64,000 nt of DNA from Kribbella soli (GTDB lineage: Bacteria > Actinomycetota > Actinomycetes > Propionibacteriales > Kribbellaceae), in assembly GCF_004331345.1 (NCBI RefSeq), contig NZ_SJJZ01000007.1, forward strand, positions 1 to 64,000, read 5' to 3'. Numbering within the stretch: position 1 is the first letter of the stretch; every line of letters starts with the position of its first letter. Under the pieces are notes generated by a model that was not told the DNA's origin, searched no databases, and was given only the letters and a program-made list of their open reading frames with translations. The position numbers and the translations under genes were made by a program. Positions 17,424-24,561 of this stretch are shown one piece after another.

Positions 17424-18782
17424 ATGACCGAAGACGTCCCGCCGCAGGACGGGCCGGCTGTGTCGTCCGCCTGGCTTGCCGAGCAGATCGCCGAGTCCAG
17501 TGCGGCCGGTATCGCAGCGGCAATCGCCCGGCTGGTGCGGCATGGTGAGCTCGCGCCACAGACCCGGCTGCCGACGGTCCGGGCGCTGGCTCCGCGGCTC
17601 GACGTGAGCCCGGCGACCGTGTCCGCAGCCTGGGCCACACTGCGCAAGCAACGCGTGGTCGCCGGCGGCGGACGGCAGGGCACCTGGGTCCTCGGCGGCC
17701 TCGCGGTCCCCCGACCGGCCCGCTACGAGAACATCTCCCGCTTCTGGCCCGACCAGACGCTCAACCTCTCGCGCGCGGTCCCGGATCCGGCACTGCTGCC
17801 GAGCATGACCGACGCGTTCGTCCACGCGCTCCGCGATCCGGAAGTCCACTCCTACGAGGTGGTGTCGATCAGCAACCCCCTGCGCGAGGCCGTCGGACAG
17901 ACCTGGCCCTTCAAGACCGACAACTGGATGTGCGTGAACGGCGGCTACGAAGGTCTCCTGCTGCTGATGCGTACGACGGTCGTCCCCGGCGAACACGTGG
18001 CCATCGAAGAGCCCGCGACCCCTCGCCTGCTGGACATCCTCGACAACGTGGGCGCGCGGCCGGTGCCCGTCGCGACCGACGCGGAGGGCCCGATCCCGGC
18101 GTCGCTGCGGGAAGCGCTCCAGCATGATCCCGTCGCGTTCGTGTACGAGCCGCGCAGCAGTTCGCATCTCGGCGCCTCGGTCACGCCATCACGCCGCGAC
18201 GAATTGGCGGCCCTGCTGGCCGGCACCGACACGCTCGTGGTCGAGGACGACGGTCTCGGTGACCTGAGTTCGTTCGACTACCACGGGGTCGCGGAGGTCT
18301 TGCCTGATCAGAGCGTGCTCGTCCGGAGCTATTCCAAGTCCCACTCCCCCGATCTGCGCCTCGCCGTCATGGCCGGAGCCGCGGAGCCGATCGAGCGAGT
18401 GCGGGTTTATCGCCAGTTCGGCTCGGGGTGGACCAGTCGTCTCCTGCAGAACGCGCTCGCATGGCTGCTCCAGGACGAGCTCTCGACGTCCACAGTCGCC
18501 ACTGCGCGTACGACGTACCGCGAACGCCGCGAGGACCTCACCGGACTGCTGGCCGCCCGCGGCCTTGAGGCGACCGGTGTCGACGGCCTCGCGGTGTGGA
18601 TCCCGGTCCGGAGCGAACACGAGGCGCTCCTCGTCCTCGCGTCACACGGCATCGCCGTCGCCGGCGCAAGCGCCAGCTGGACGAAACCCGGCCCACCCGC
18701 CATCCGCATCGCCACCGGCCTGCCCATCCCCGAGCCCGAGCGAGTAGCCGACGCGGTCGCCCGCGCCGTACAGGCCCGATGA
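17424..18782 (+). CDS. MocR-type GntR regulator with aminotransferase-like domain
   Basis: A 452-residue regulator if the ATG at 17424 (after TGGGGAAT) is used; an ATG at 17385 would add 13 residues. The N-terminal winged helix has the GntR pattern ('TRLPTVRALAPRLDVSPATVSAAWATLR', residues about 40-70). The C-terminal fold-I aminotransferase domain keeps the probable PLP lysine in 'VRSYSKSHSPDLR'. It is divergent from the dihydroxyphthalate decarboxylase-like gene, so it probably controls the minus-strand run. MocR proteins usually sense PLP or amino-compound aldimines. Confidence 0.9.
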   Translation: MTEDVPPQDGPAVSSAWLAEQIAESSAAGIAAAIARLVRHGELAPQTRLPTVRALAPRLDVSPATVSAAWATLRKQRVVAGGGRQGTWVLGGLAVPRPARYENISRFWPDQTLNLSRAVPDPALLPSMTDAFVHALRDPEVHSYEVVSISNPLREAVGQTWPFKTDNWMCVNGGYEGLLLLMRTTVVPGEHVAIEEPATPRLLDILDNVGARPVPVATDAEGPIPASLREALQHDPVAFVYEPRSSSHLGASVTPSRRDELAALLAGTDTLVVEDDGLGDLSSFDYHGVAEVLPDQSVLVRSYSKSHSPDLRLAVMAGAAEPIERVRVYRQFGSGWTSRLLQNALAWLLQDELSTSTVATARTTYRERREDLTGLLAARGLEATGVDGLAVWIPVRSEHEALLVLASHGIAVAGASASWTKPGPPAIRIATGLPIPEPERVADAVARAVQAR

Positions 18783-18814
18783 CCCCGATCGGCTGGGACT
18801 AGTAGATCAGGACG

Positions 18815-19666
18815 CTATTGATCCTGCGGTTCGGCCAGATCGAGGCCGACCGGACGGATCAGGCCCTCCTGAGCGACGGAGGCGACCAGGCTGCCGGCCT
18901 CGTTGTAGAGGCGGCCGGTGGCGAAGCCGCGGGCTCCGGAGGCGGACGGCGAGGACTGGTCGTACAGCAACCACTCGTCGGCGCGGAACGGCCGGTGGAA
19001 CCAGAGCGCGTGATCGAGCGAGGCCGGCTGGATGCGGCGGTCGCCGATCACGATGCCGTGCGGGAGGAGGCTGGCCCCGAGCAGCGTCAGATCGCTGGCG
19101 TAGGCGAGAACGCAAGCATGTAAGGCGGGATCGTCGGGAAGCTTGCCGGCGGCCCTTATCCAGAACTGCCGGCCGGTGACTCCGGCCAGGCGTACGTCGA
19201 GGGCGGCCCACTCCCTGTCCCAGTCGTTGGCCGGCCGGCCCGACCGCGCCTCGAGGACGGTCGCGAGTCGCGGCGCCTCCTCCGGCGGTACGACGTCGTC
19301 CGGCATCGGATCCTGGTGATCCAGACCCGCTTCAGGACGCTGGAACGACGCGGACATGTAGAAGATCGGCTTCCCGTTCTGCGACGCGACCACGCGCCGG
19401 CTGCTGAACGAGCCACCGTCCCGGGTCGGCTCCGGGCGATACACGATCGGTACGGACGTGTCGCCGGCGCGCAGGAAGTAGCCGTGCAGCGAGTGCACCA
19501 CCCGCTCCGGGTCGACGGTGCGGCTCGCGGCGGCCAGTGCTTGTCCTAACACCTGACCGCCGAACACCCGTTGCATCGAGGTCTGCGGCTGCCGGCCCCG
19601 GAACAGGTCGACGTCGATCATCTCCAGGTCGAGCAGCTCGACCAGATCCTCCAGCGACTCAGGCAT
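18815..19666 (-). CDS. tesB: acyl-CoA thioesterase II (TesB)
   Basis: A 283-residue double-hotdog thioesterase. Typical TesB segments are present: 'RGRQPQTSMQRVFGGQVLGQ' at 24-43, 'VHSLHGYFLRAGDTSVPIVY' near 61, and in the second half 'SLDHALWFHRPFRADEWLLY' near 216, carrying the Asp of the Asp-Thr/Ser-Gln site, with 'GRLYNEAGSLVASVAQEGLI' at the end. It hydrolyses medium- and long-chain acyl-CoA. It stands alone, downstream of a repeat-rich gap. Confidence 0.93.
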   Translation of the reverse strand: MPESLEDLVELLDLEMIDVDLFRGRQPQTSMQRVFGGQVLGQALAAASRTVDPERVVHSLHGYFLRAGDTSVPIVYRPEPTRDGGSFSSRRVVASQNGKPIFYMSASFQRPEAGLDHQDPMPDDVVPPEEAPRLATVLEARSGRPANDWDREWAALDVRLAGVTGRQFWIRAAGKLPDDPALHACVLAYASDLTLLGASLLPHGIVIGDRRIQPASLDHALWFHRPFRADEWLLYDQSSPSASGARGFATGRLYNEAGSLVASVAQEGLIRPVGLDLAEPQDQ

Positions 19667-19744
19667 GCCTCATCCTGACAGCCCCGGCCGCCGCGCAACG
19701 ACGTACCCACTGTGGAAACCGTCACGTACGCCCATCGCCCCGTC

Positions 19745-19856
19745 CCAATTTGCCTGGCAGACCCATCAAATGGGGGGTTCCTGACCCTGGCTAAGGGTCA
19801 CAAACCCCTCATTTGATGGGTCCACCAGGCAAATTGGTGGGTCTGCCAGGCAAATG
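19745..19856. repeat. nested inverted repeat with three copies of a TTTGCCTGG-YRGACCCA motif
   Basis: Two arms (19745-19789 and 19794-19837) pair over three perfect blocks: 13 bp (19745-19757 with 19825-19837), 12 bp (19761-19772 with 19810-19821) and 6 bp (19783-19788 with 19794-19799), leaving a 5-nt loop. A third copy of the outer motif follows at about 19838-19856 in the same orientation as the right arm. The structure sits downstream of the PAC2 gene and upstream of tesB. It may be a transcribed hairpin, a multi-site operator or a small mobile palindrome. Confidence 0.8.
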
Positions 19857-19900
19857 GGTGGTGTGACACGGCGACTGCGGGTTGAAGTGTCGGCGTGGCC

Positions 19901-19959
19901 CGCCCCGGGGGGCGGAGGCGGGGGCGGGGGGCGGAGGCGGGGGGCGGGGGGCGGGGGCT
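19901..19959 (+). repeat. G-rich tract of GCGGAGGCGGGGG-type units
   Basis: About 58 nt of almost pure G and C, with repeated runs of five to six G separated by single C or by GGAGGC. It lies just after the PAC2 stop (19962, minus strand) so the transcript there would be C-rich, while the plus strand could fold as G-quadruplexes. Confidence 0.75.
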
Positions 19960-19961
19960 AG

Positions 19962-20876
19962 CTAGTCGTTGTCTTCGCGGTTGAGTTCGGCGAGGAATTG
20001 TTCTACTTCCGCGCCGAGCTCGTCTGCGGAGGGGGTGGAGTCGGCGAGGAGGCTCTTGCGGGTGAGGGAGCCTTCGGCGGCGTCGTACTGCGTTTCCAGC
20101 GCCTTGACGACTGCGCTGGCGTCATCGGAAGCCTCGACCTGCTCGTCGACCAGCCGGCCGGTGACGGCAGCCTCGTCGAGCAGGGCCTTGCTAGGGAGCA
20201 GCAGACCGGTCGCGGCCGAAATCGCGTGCACGAGGGCCAGTGCGGCACCCGGGAAGCGGTTCTCGGCGAGATAGTGCGGCACGTGGACCGCGAAGCCCAT
20301 CGCATCCTTGCCCGCCTCGCCGAGACGGACCTGCAGCATCGTCCCCGCGCTCGCGGGCAGCCGCATCTCGCCGTCCCAGATGTTCGAGCGGGTGACCAGC
20401 TCGGGTCGCGTCGCGTGCGCCGTCAGGCCGAGCGGCCGCGTGTGCGGCACACCCATCGGGATGCCGTGCACACCGACCGTCAGCGTCACGTTGTAGAGGT
20501 CGTTGAGCTGCCGGATCGCCCCGGCGAACCGGTCCCAGTGGTTGTCCGGCTCGGCGCCCTCGAGCAGCAGGAAGTCGACGCCCGCGTCGTCGGTCACCAG
20601 ATGCAGGCTCAGGTGCGGCGGGTCGTAGTCGGTGAACCGGTCCTCGGCGAACGTCACCTCGGGCCGCCGGGCCCGGTAGTCGTGCAGAAGGTCGATGTCG
20701 AACCGCGCCAGCAGCCGGTGGTCCAGCACCTCGAGCAGGTGGTCCGCGGTCACGCGCCCGGCCTGGCCGGCGTCCATGAATCCGTCCAGCGAGTGCACCA
20801 GGACCTTCGGCGTCGCCGCCGGGCCGGTCGCCACCGACTCGTCGACGATCTCGTAGAGGTCGTCCGGTCGCAGCAT
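19962..20876 (-). CDS. PAC2 family protein
   Basis: A 304-residue PAC2-domain protein (related in fold to proteasome assembly chaperone 2). Family-like segments are 'VLVHSLDGFMDAGQAG' near 25, 'DFLLLEGAEPDNHWDRF' near 97, 'GVHGIPMGVPHTRPL' near 130 and a helical C terminus with acidic residues. Function in actinobacteria is unknown. The ATG at 20876 has a strong AAGGAGACGAGG site; an upstream in-frame ATG at 20903 is weaker. Confidence 0.9.
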   Translation of the reverse strand: MLRPDDLYEIVDESVATGPAATPKVLVHSLDGFMDAGQAGRVTADHLLEVLDHRLLARFDIDLLHDYRARRPEVTFAEDRFTDYDPPHLSLHLVTDDAGVDFLLLEGAEPDNHWDRFAGAIRQLNDLYNVTLTVGVHGIPMGVPHTRPLGLTAHATRPELVTRSNIWDGEMRLPASAGTMLQVRLGEAGKDAMGFAVHVPHYLAENRFPGAALALVHAISAATGLLLPSKALLDEAAVTGRLVDEQVEASDDASAVVKALETQYDAAEGSLTRKSLLADSTPSADELGAEVEQFLAELNREDND

Positions 20877-21020
20877 CCTCGTCTCCTTCGCAACTTCCAA
20901 CACAGCTGACAGGCAGTTCTACCTGAACCAACGCCGGGACGTCGCGGACAAATTCCGGGCCCGGGGAAGTTGCCGGAAAGATTCAGGATGTTCCAAGACT
21001 CGGCGGTCGGCGCGACAGCG

Positions 21021-21041
21021 GTGGAAAGCGCTTGCTAGGTT
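21021..21041 (+). promoter_or_regulatory. LacI-type operator (AAGCGCTT core) over a leaderless promoter
   Basis: The palindromic core AAGCGCTT (21026-21033) within GGAAAGCGCTTGC is the half-site pattern of LacI-family sugar repressors. It is followed directly by TAGGTT (21036-21041), which ends exactly 6 nt before the GTG start at 21048. The operator therefore sits between the expected -35 and -10 elements. Confidence 0.55.
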
Positions 21042-21047
21042 GTCGTC

Positions 21048-22064
21048 GTGAGCCGCGAACCAGATTCCGCCTTGACCGTCATGCTGGCGATGAACGACGC
21101 CAGCCGGGAGCGCGTCCTCGTGCCGCGGGTCCGGCAGCGCCTGGACGCGATCGCCACCGTGCTGCTGGTCGGACCCGGAACCAGTTTCCTCGCCGACCCC
21201 GCCGTACGGGCGGCGCTCCCGGACGTCGACGTACTGCTCACCGGCTGGGGCTGCCCGCGGATCGGGCCGGAGGTTCTCGAGGCGGCGCCGAAGCTGCAGG
21301 CGATCCTGCACGCGGCCGGCTCGGTCAAGGCGATCGTCGATCCGGCCGCGTTCGACCGCGGGATCCAGGTCTCGTCCGCGGCCACGGCGAACGCGCAGCC
21401 GGTGGCCGAGTTCACGGTCGCGGCGATCGTGCTGGCCGGGAAGCGGGCGTTCCGGCTCGCAGCGCAGTACCGGCTGGAGCGGCGCAAGGCCGACCCGCAC
21501 GGGATGCCGGGCAGCTACGGTACGACGGTCGGCCTGCTGGGGGCGTCGCGGATCGCGAAGATGGTCGCGGAGCGGTTGCGCGGGTTCGACCTGGAAGTGC
21601 TGATCAGCGACCCGTACCTGACCACTGACCAGGCGGCGGCGCTCGGTGCGGAGCTGGTCGACAACGACACGCTCTTCCGCCGCAGTGACATCCTCAGCGT
21701 GCACGCGCCGCTGCTCCCGGAGACGGTCGGCCTGGTGGACGCGCGGCTCCTCGGACTGCTGAAGGACGGCTCGTCGCTGATCAACACGGCCCGCGGCAAG
21801 ATCATCGACTCCGACGCCCTGATCCGCGAGTGCGCGACCGGCCGGATCGACGCGATTCTCGATGTCACCGACCCGGAGCCGCTGCCGCCGGACTCGCCGC
21901 TGCTCGACCTTCCGAACGTCTTCGTCACCCCGCACGTCGCCGGTGCCGTCGGCAACGAGATCGCCCGCCTCGGCGAACTCGCCGTCAGCGAACTCGAACG
22001 CCTGGCCGCCGGCCAACCCCTCGAACACGCCATCAGCCCCGCCGAGATCGGGAGACTCGCATGA
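21048..22064 (+). CDS. D-isomer-specific 2-hydroxyacid dehydrogenase
   Basis: A 338-residue NAD-dependent dehydrogenase. The substrate domain surrounds a Rossmann domain with 'YGTTVGLLGASRIAKMVAER' (about 157-176; the usual GxGxxG is here G-L-L-G-A-S-R-I). Catalytic residues follow the family order: Arg in 'NTARGKIID' near 247, Glu/Asp in 'DVTDPEPLP' near 276 and His in 'VTPHVAGAV' near 296. Its GTG start is supported by a promoter 6 nt upstream. It overlaps the DUF2264 gene by 4 nt. With a LacI-type operator in front, it probably acts on a sugar-derived acid. Confidence 0.9.
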   Translation: MSREPDSALTVMLAMNDASRERVLVPRVRQRLDAIATVLLVGPGTSFLADPAVRAALPDVDVLLTGWGCPRIGPEVLEAAPKLQAILHAAGSVKAIVDPAAFDRGIQVSSAATANAQPVAEFTVAAIVLAGKRAFRLAAQYRLERRKADPHGMPGSYGTTVGLLGASRIAKMVAERLRGFDLEVLISDPYLTTDQAAALGAELVDNDTLFRRSDILSVHAPLLPETVGLVDARLLGLLKDGSSLINTARGKIIDSDALIRECATGRIDAILDVTDPEPLPPDSPLLDLPNVFVTPHVAGAVGNEIARLGELAVSELERLAAGQPLEHAISPAEIGRLA

Positions 22065-23968
22065 CCCGCTTGATCCTGCCGGACACCGACCGTGAGCTGT
22101 CCCGTCAGACCGGATGGGTGCGGGCGCACTGGGAGGCGCTGGCGGACCATCTGCTCGACTCCCTCGTTCCGTACTTCTCCCCCGGCGCCTCCCTGGTCGA
22201 GCTCCCGGGCCGGCCGAGCCGGTCGGGTACGGCGTCCGACGCGCTGGAGGGATTCGCCCGGTCGTTCATGCTCGCCGCGTTCCGGATCGCCGGCGTCCAG
22301 GGCAAGGGCTGCGAGGAGCTGATCGAGCGGTACGCGCGGGGCGTCGCGAACGGCGCCAACCCGGACCACCCCGAGGCGTGGCTGCGGCTCACCCCGAGGT
22401 CGCAGCAGATGGTGGAGGCCGCGGCGATCGCGGTGTCGCTGCACGAGACCCGCGAATGGATCTGGGACCGCCTCGACACGCGGGCGCAGGAACACGTCGC
22501 GGAGTGGCTCGGCGGTTTCAACGGGTCGACGACGCACGACAACAACTGGCGGCTGTTCCAGGTCGTCAGCGAGCAGTTCCTCGCATCGGTCGGAGCGCCG
22601 TACTCGCAGGAGGACATCGACGGCGGTCTCGACCGGATCGAGGACTGGTACGTCGGCAACGGCTGGTACTCCGACGGCGACGGGCAGAACTTCGACAACT
22701 ACATCGGCTGGGCAATGCACCTGTACCCGGGCCTGTGGGCGCGGATGGCGGCCGCGACGCCGGGAGCGCAGTACGAGGACCGGCTGAAGCTCTACAAGGA
22801 GCGGATCAAGCTCTTCCTCGAGGACGCCGTACACCTGGTCGGGAACGACGGGGCGCCGATCTACCAGGGGCGGTCGCTGACGTACCGGATGGCTGCCGCG
22901 GCGCCGTACTGGATGGGCGCGCTGCTCGACTCGACGCCGTTGACGCCAGGTGAGACGCGACGGCTGTGCTCGGGGATCGCGCGGCATTTCGTGCAGCACG
23001 GGGTGCCGGACGAGCGTGGCGTGCTGACGCTCGGGTGGTACGACACGTTCCTGCCGACCACGCAGCAGTACTCCGGTCCGGGCTCGCCGTACTGGGCCTC
23101 GAAGGGGTTCGTTGGGTTGATCCTGCCGCCGGAGCACCCGGTGTGGGCGGACCCGGAGGACTCGATTCCGCTGGACAACGCGGATCAGCTCCGAGCGATG
23201 CCGGAGCCGGGGTGGATCGTGCACGGGAGCCGTCACGACCAGGTGGTGCAGCTGGTGAACCACGGCGCCGACCATGCGCCGGTGGCCGAGCCGCAGGGCG
23301 TGGAGCCGGCGGGTGATCCGCACTACAACCGGCTGGCGTACGCGAACCATGCAGGCCCGGACCTGTCCGATCACGAGCCGCACGTCGACAACCTGATCTC
23401 GATGGTCTCCCCCGAGGGCCTGGCCAGCGGGCGCGGGCGGATCCGTCGGCTCGGCGTCGACGGCAGTACGGCGTCCTCGTGGCACAACGCCTGGCTCGGC
23501 TCGGAAGGACCGTGGGCGATGGAGATCACGTCGCTGGTGCACAGCGGCTGGGAGATCCGGTGTGCCCTGGTAGAAGGGCCCGCCGGAGCGTTGGTGCGTA
23601 GTGGTGGGTTCGCGGTCGCGGGCGATTCCTTGCCGGAGGCAACAGTCAACGAAGGAGCCGCCTCGGCACGCAATGCCGACGGGTTGGTGTCGGCGGTGGT
23701 CGGCCTGCACGGGTACGACGAAGCGGGTGTGCATCGCGGGCTGGGAGTGAACCCGTACGGCGCGCACTCGGCGACGCCGTACCTGACGGCTCCGCACCAC
23801 GGGGAGCCGCTGGTGCTCGTGAACGCCGTACTGCTGACCCGGGACGCGCTCCGGCCGGAGGCGCTTGCCGAGGGCATCGATGTTGCCGTGGACGGTACGA
23901 CGGTGCGGATCAGCCTGCCCGGAGGCGGTGCCGAGGTGGTCGAACTGGGACGGAATCGAGCCGGTTAG
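22061..23968 (+). CDS. DUF2264 domain-containing protein
   Basis: A 635-residue cytoplasmic protein of the DUF2264 family, which is common in plant-cell-wall-degrading actinobacteria and fungi and looks like an (alpha/alpha)6-barrel glycan enzyme. Characteristic segments are 'GFARSFMLAAFRIAG' near 67, 'NNWRLFQVVSEQFL' near 165, 'GWYSDGDGQNFDNYIGWAMH' near 201 and 'YWASKGFVGLILP' near 346. No signal peptide is visible. The ATG overlaps the dehydrogenase stop. Uronate or unsaturated-glycan processing is likely from context but unproven. Confidence 0.88.
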   Translation: MTRLILPDTDRELSRQTGWVRAHWEALADHLLDSLVPYFSPGASLVELPGRPSRSGTASDALEGFARSFMLAAFRIAGVQGKGCEELIERYARGVANGANPDHPEAWLRLTPRSQQMVEAAAIAVSLHETREWIWDRLDTRAQEHVAEWLGGFNGSTTHDNNWRLFQVVSEQFLASVGAPYSQEDIDGGLDRIEDWYVGNGWYSDGDGQNFDNYIGWAMHLYPGLWARMAAATPGAQYEDRLKLYKERIKLFLEDAVHLVGNDGAPIYQGRSLTYRMAAAAPYWMGALLDSTPLTPGETRRLCSGIARHFVQHGVPDERGVLTLGWYDTFLPTTQQYSGPGSPYWASKGFVGLILPPEHPVWADPEDSIPLDNADQLRAMPEPGWIVHGSRHDQVVQLVNHGADHAPVAEPQGVEPAGDPHYNRLAYANHAGPDLSDHEPHVDNLISMVSPEGLASGRGRIRRLGVDGSTASSWHNAWLGSEGPWAMEITSLVHSGWEIRCALVEGPAGALVRSGGFAVAGDSLPEATVNEGAASARNADGLVSAVVGLHGYDEAGVHRGLGVNPYGAHSATPYLTAPHHGEPLVLVNAVLLTRDALRPEALAEGIDVAVDGTTVRISLPGGGAEVVELGRNRAG

Positions 23969-24007
23969 GTCAGGCTCGCCAAGGGTGTGGATTCGGCGGA
24001 TGGCCGT

Positions 24008-24013
24008 TAGATT
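24008..24013 (+). promoter_or_regulatory. TAGATT -10 element, leaderless ferritin gene
   Basis: TAGATT ends exactly 6 nt before the ferritin ATG at 24020 and no Shine-Dalgarno sequence is present, so the transcript probably begins at the start codon. Confidence 0.45.
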
Positions 24014-24019
24014 GACGGA

Positions 24020-24547
24020 ATGAGCACGTACGAGAAACTCCTGCAGGAACAGATCCGTAACGAATTCACGGCCGCCCAGCAGTACGTGGCAGTTGCTGTC
24101 TGGTTCGACGACCAGGACCTGCCGCAGCTGGCCGCGCACTTCTACAAGCAGTCGCTGGAAGAGCGCAACCACGCGATGATGATGATCCAGTACCTGCTCG
24201 ACAAGGACATCCGGCCGCACATCCCGTCGGTCGGCGAGGTCGAGTCGGACTTCAAGACCGCGCTGGAGCCGCTCGAGCTCGCGCTGGCGCAGGAGGTCAC
24301 GGTCACCAAGCAGATCGAGATGCTCGCGCGCACGGCACGTGACGAGAGCGACTACATCGGTGAGCAGTTCATGCAGTGGTTCCTCAAGGAGCAGGTCGAG
24401 GAGGTCGCGGCCATGAACACCCTGGTCAACGTCGCCAAGCGCGCCGGCGACAACCTCTTCCACCTCGAGGACTTCCTGGCCCGCGAGACCGTCGGCGACG
24501 TCGGCACCGACCCCACGGCTCCCACCGCCGCGGGTGGAGTGGTCTGA
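24020..24547 (+). CDS. ferritin (BfrB-like)
   Basis: A 175-residue non-haem ferritin that would oxidise and store iron in a 24-subunit shell. Ferroxidase ligands align: Glu15, Glu48 and His51 ('EERNH'), then Glu in 'LAQEVTVTKQ' near 93 and Gln/Glu in 'KEQVEEV' near 127. The length and the flexible C-terminal tail resemble mycobacterial BfrB. It stands alone between the DUF2264 gene and the convergent DUF2207 cluster. Confidence 0.93.
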   Translation: MSTYEKLLQEQIRNEFTAAQQYVAVAVWFDDQDLPQLAAHFYKQSLEERNHAMMMIQYLLDKDIRPHIPSVGEVESDFKTALEPLELALAQEVTVTKQIEMLARTARDESDYIGEQFMQWFLKEQVEEVAAMNTLVNVAKRAGDNLFHLEDFLARETVGDVGTDPTAPTAAGGVV

Positions 24548-24561
24548 GCGACCACCTCCCC

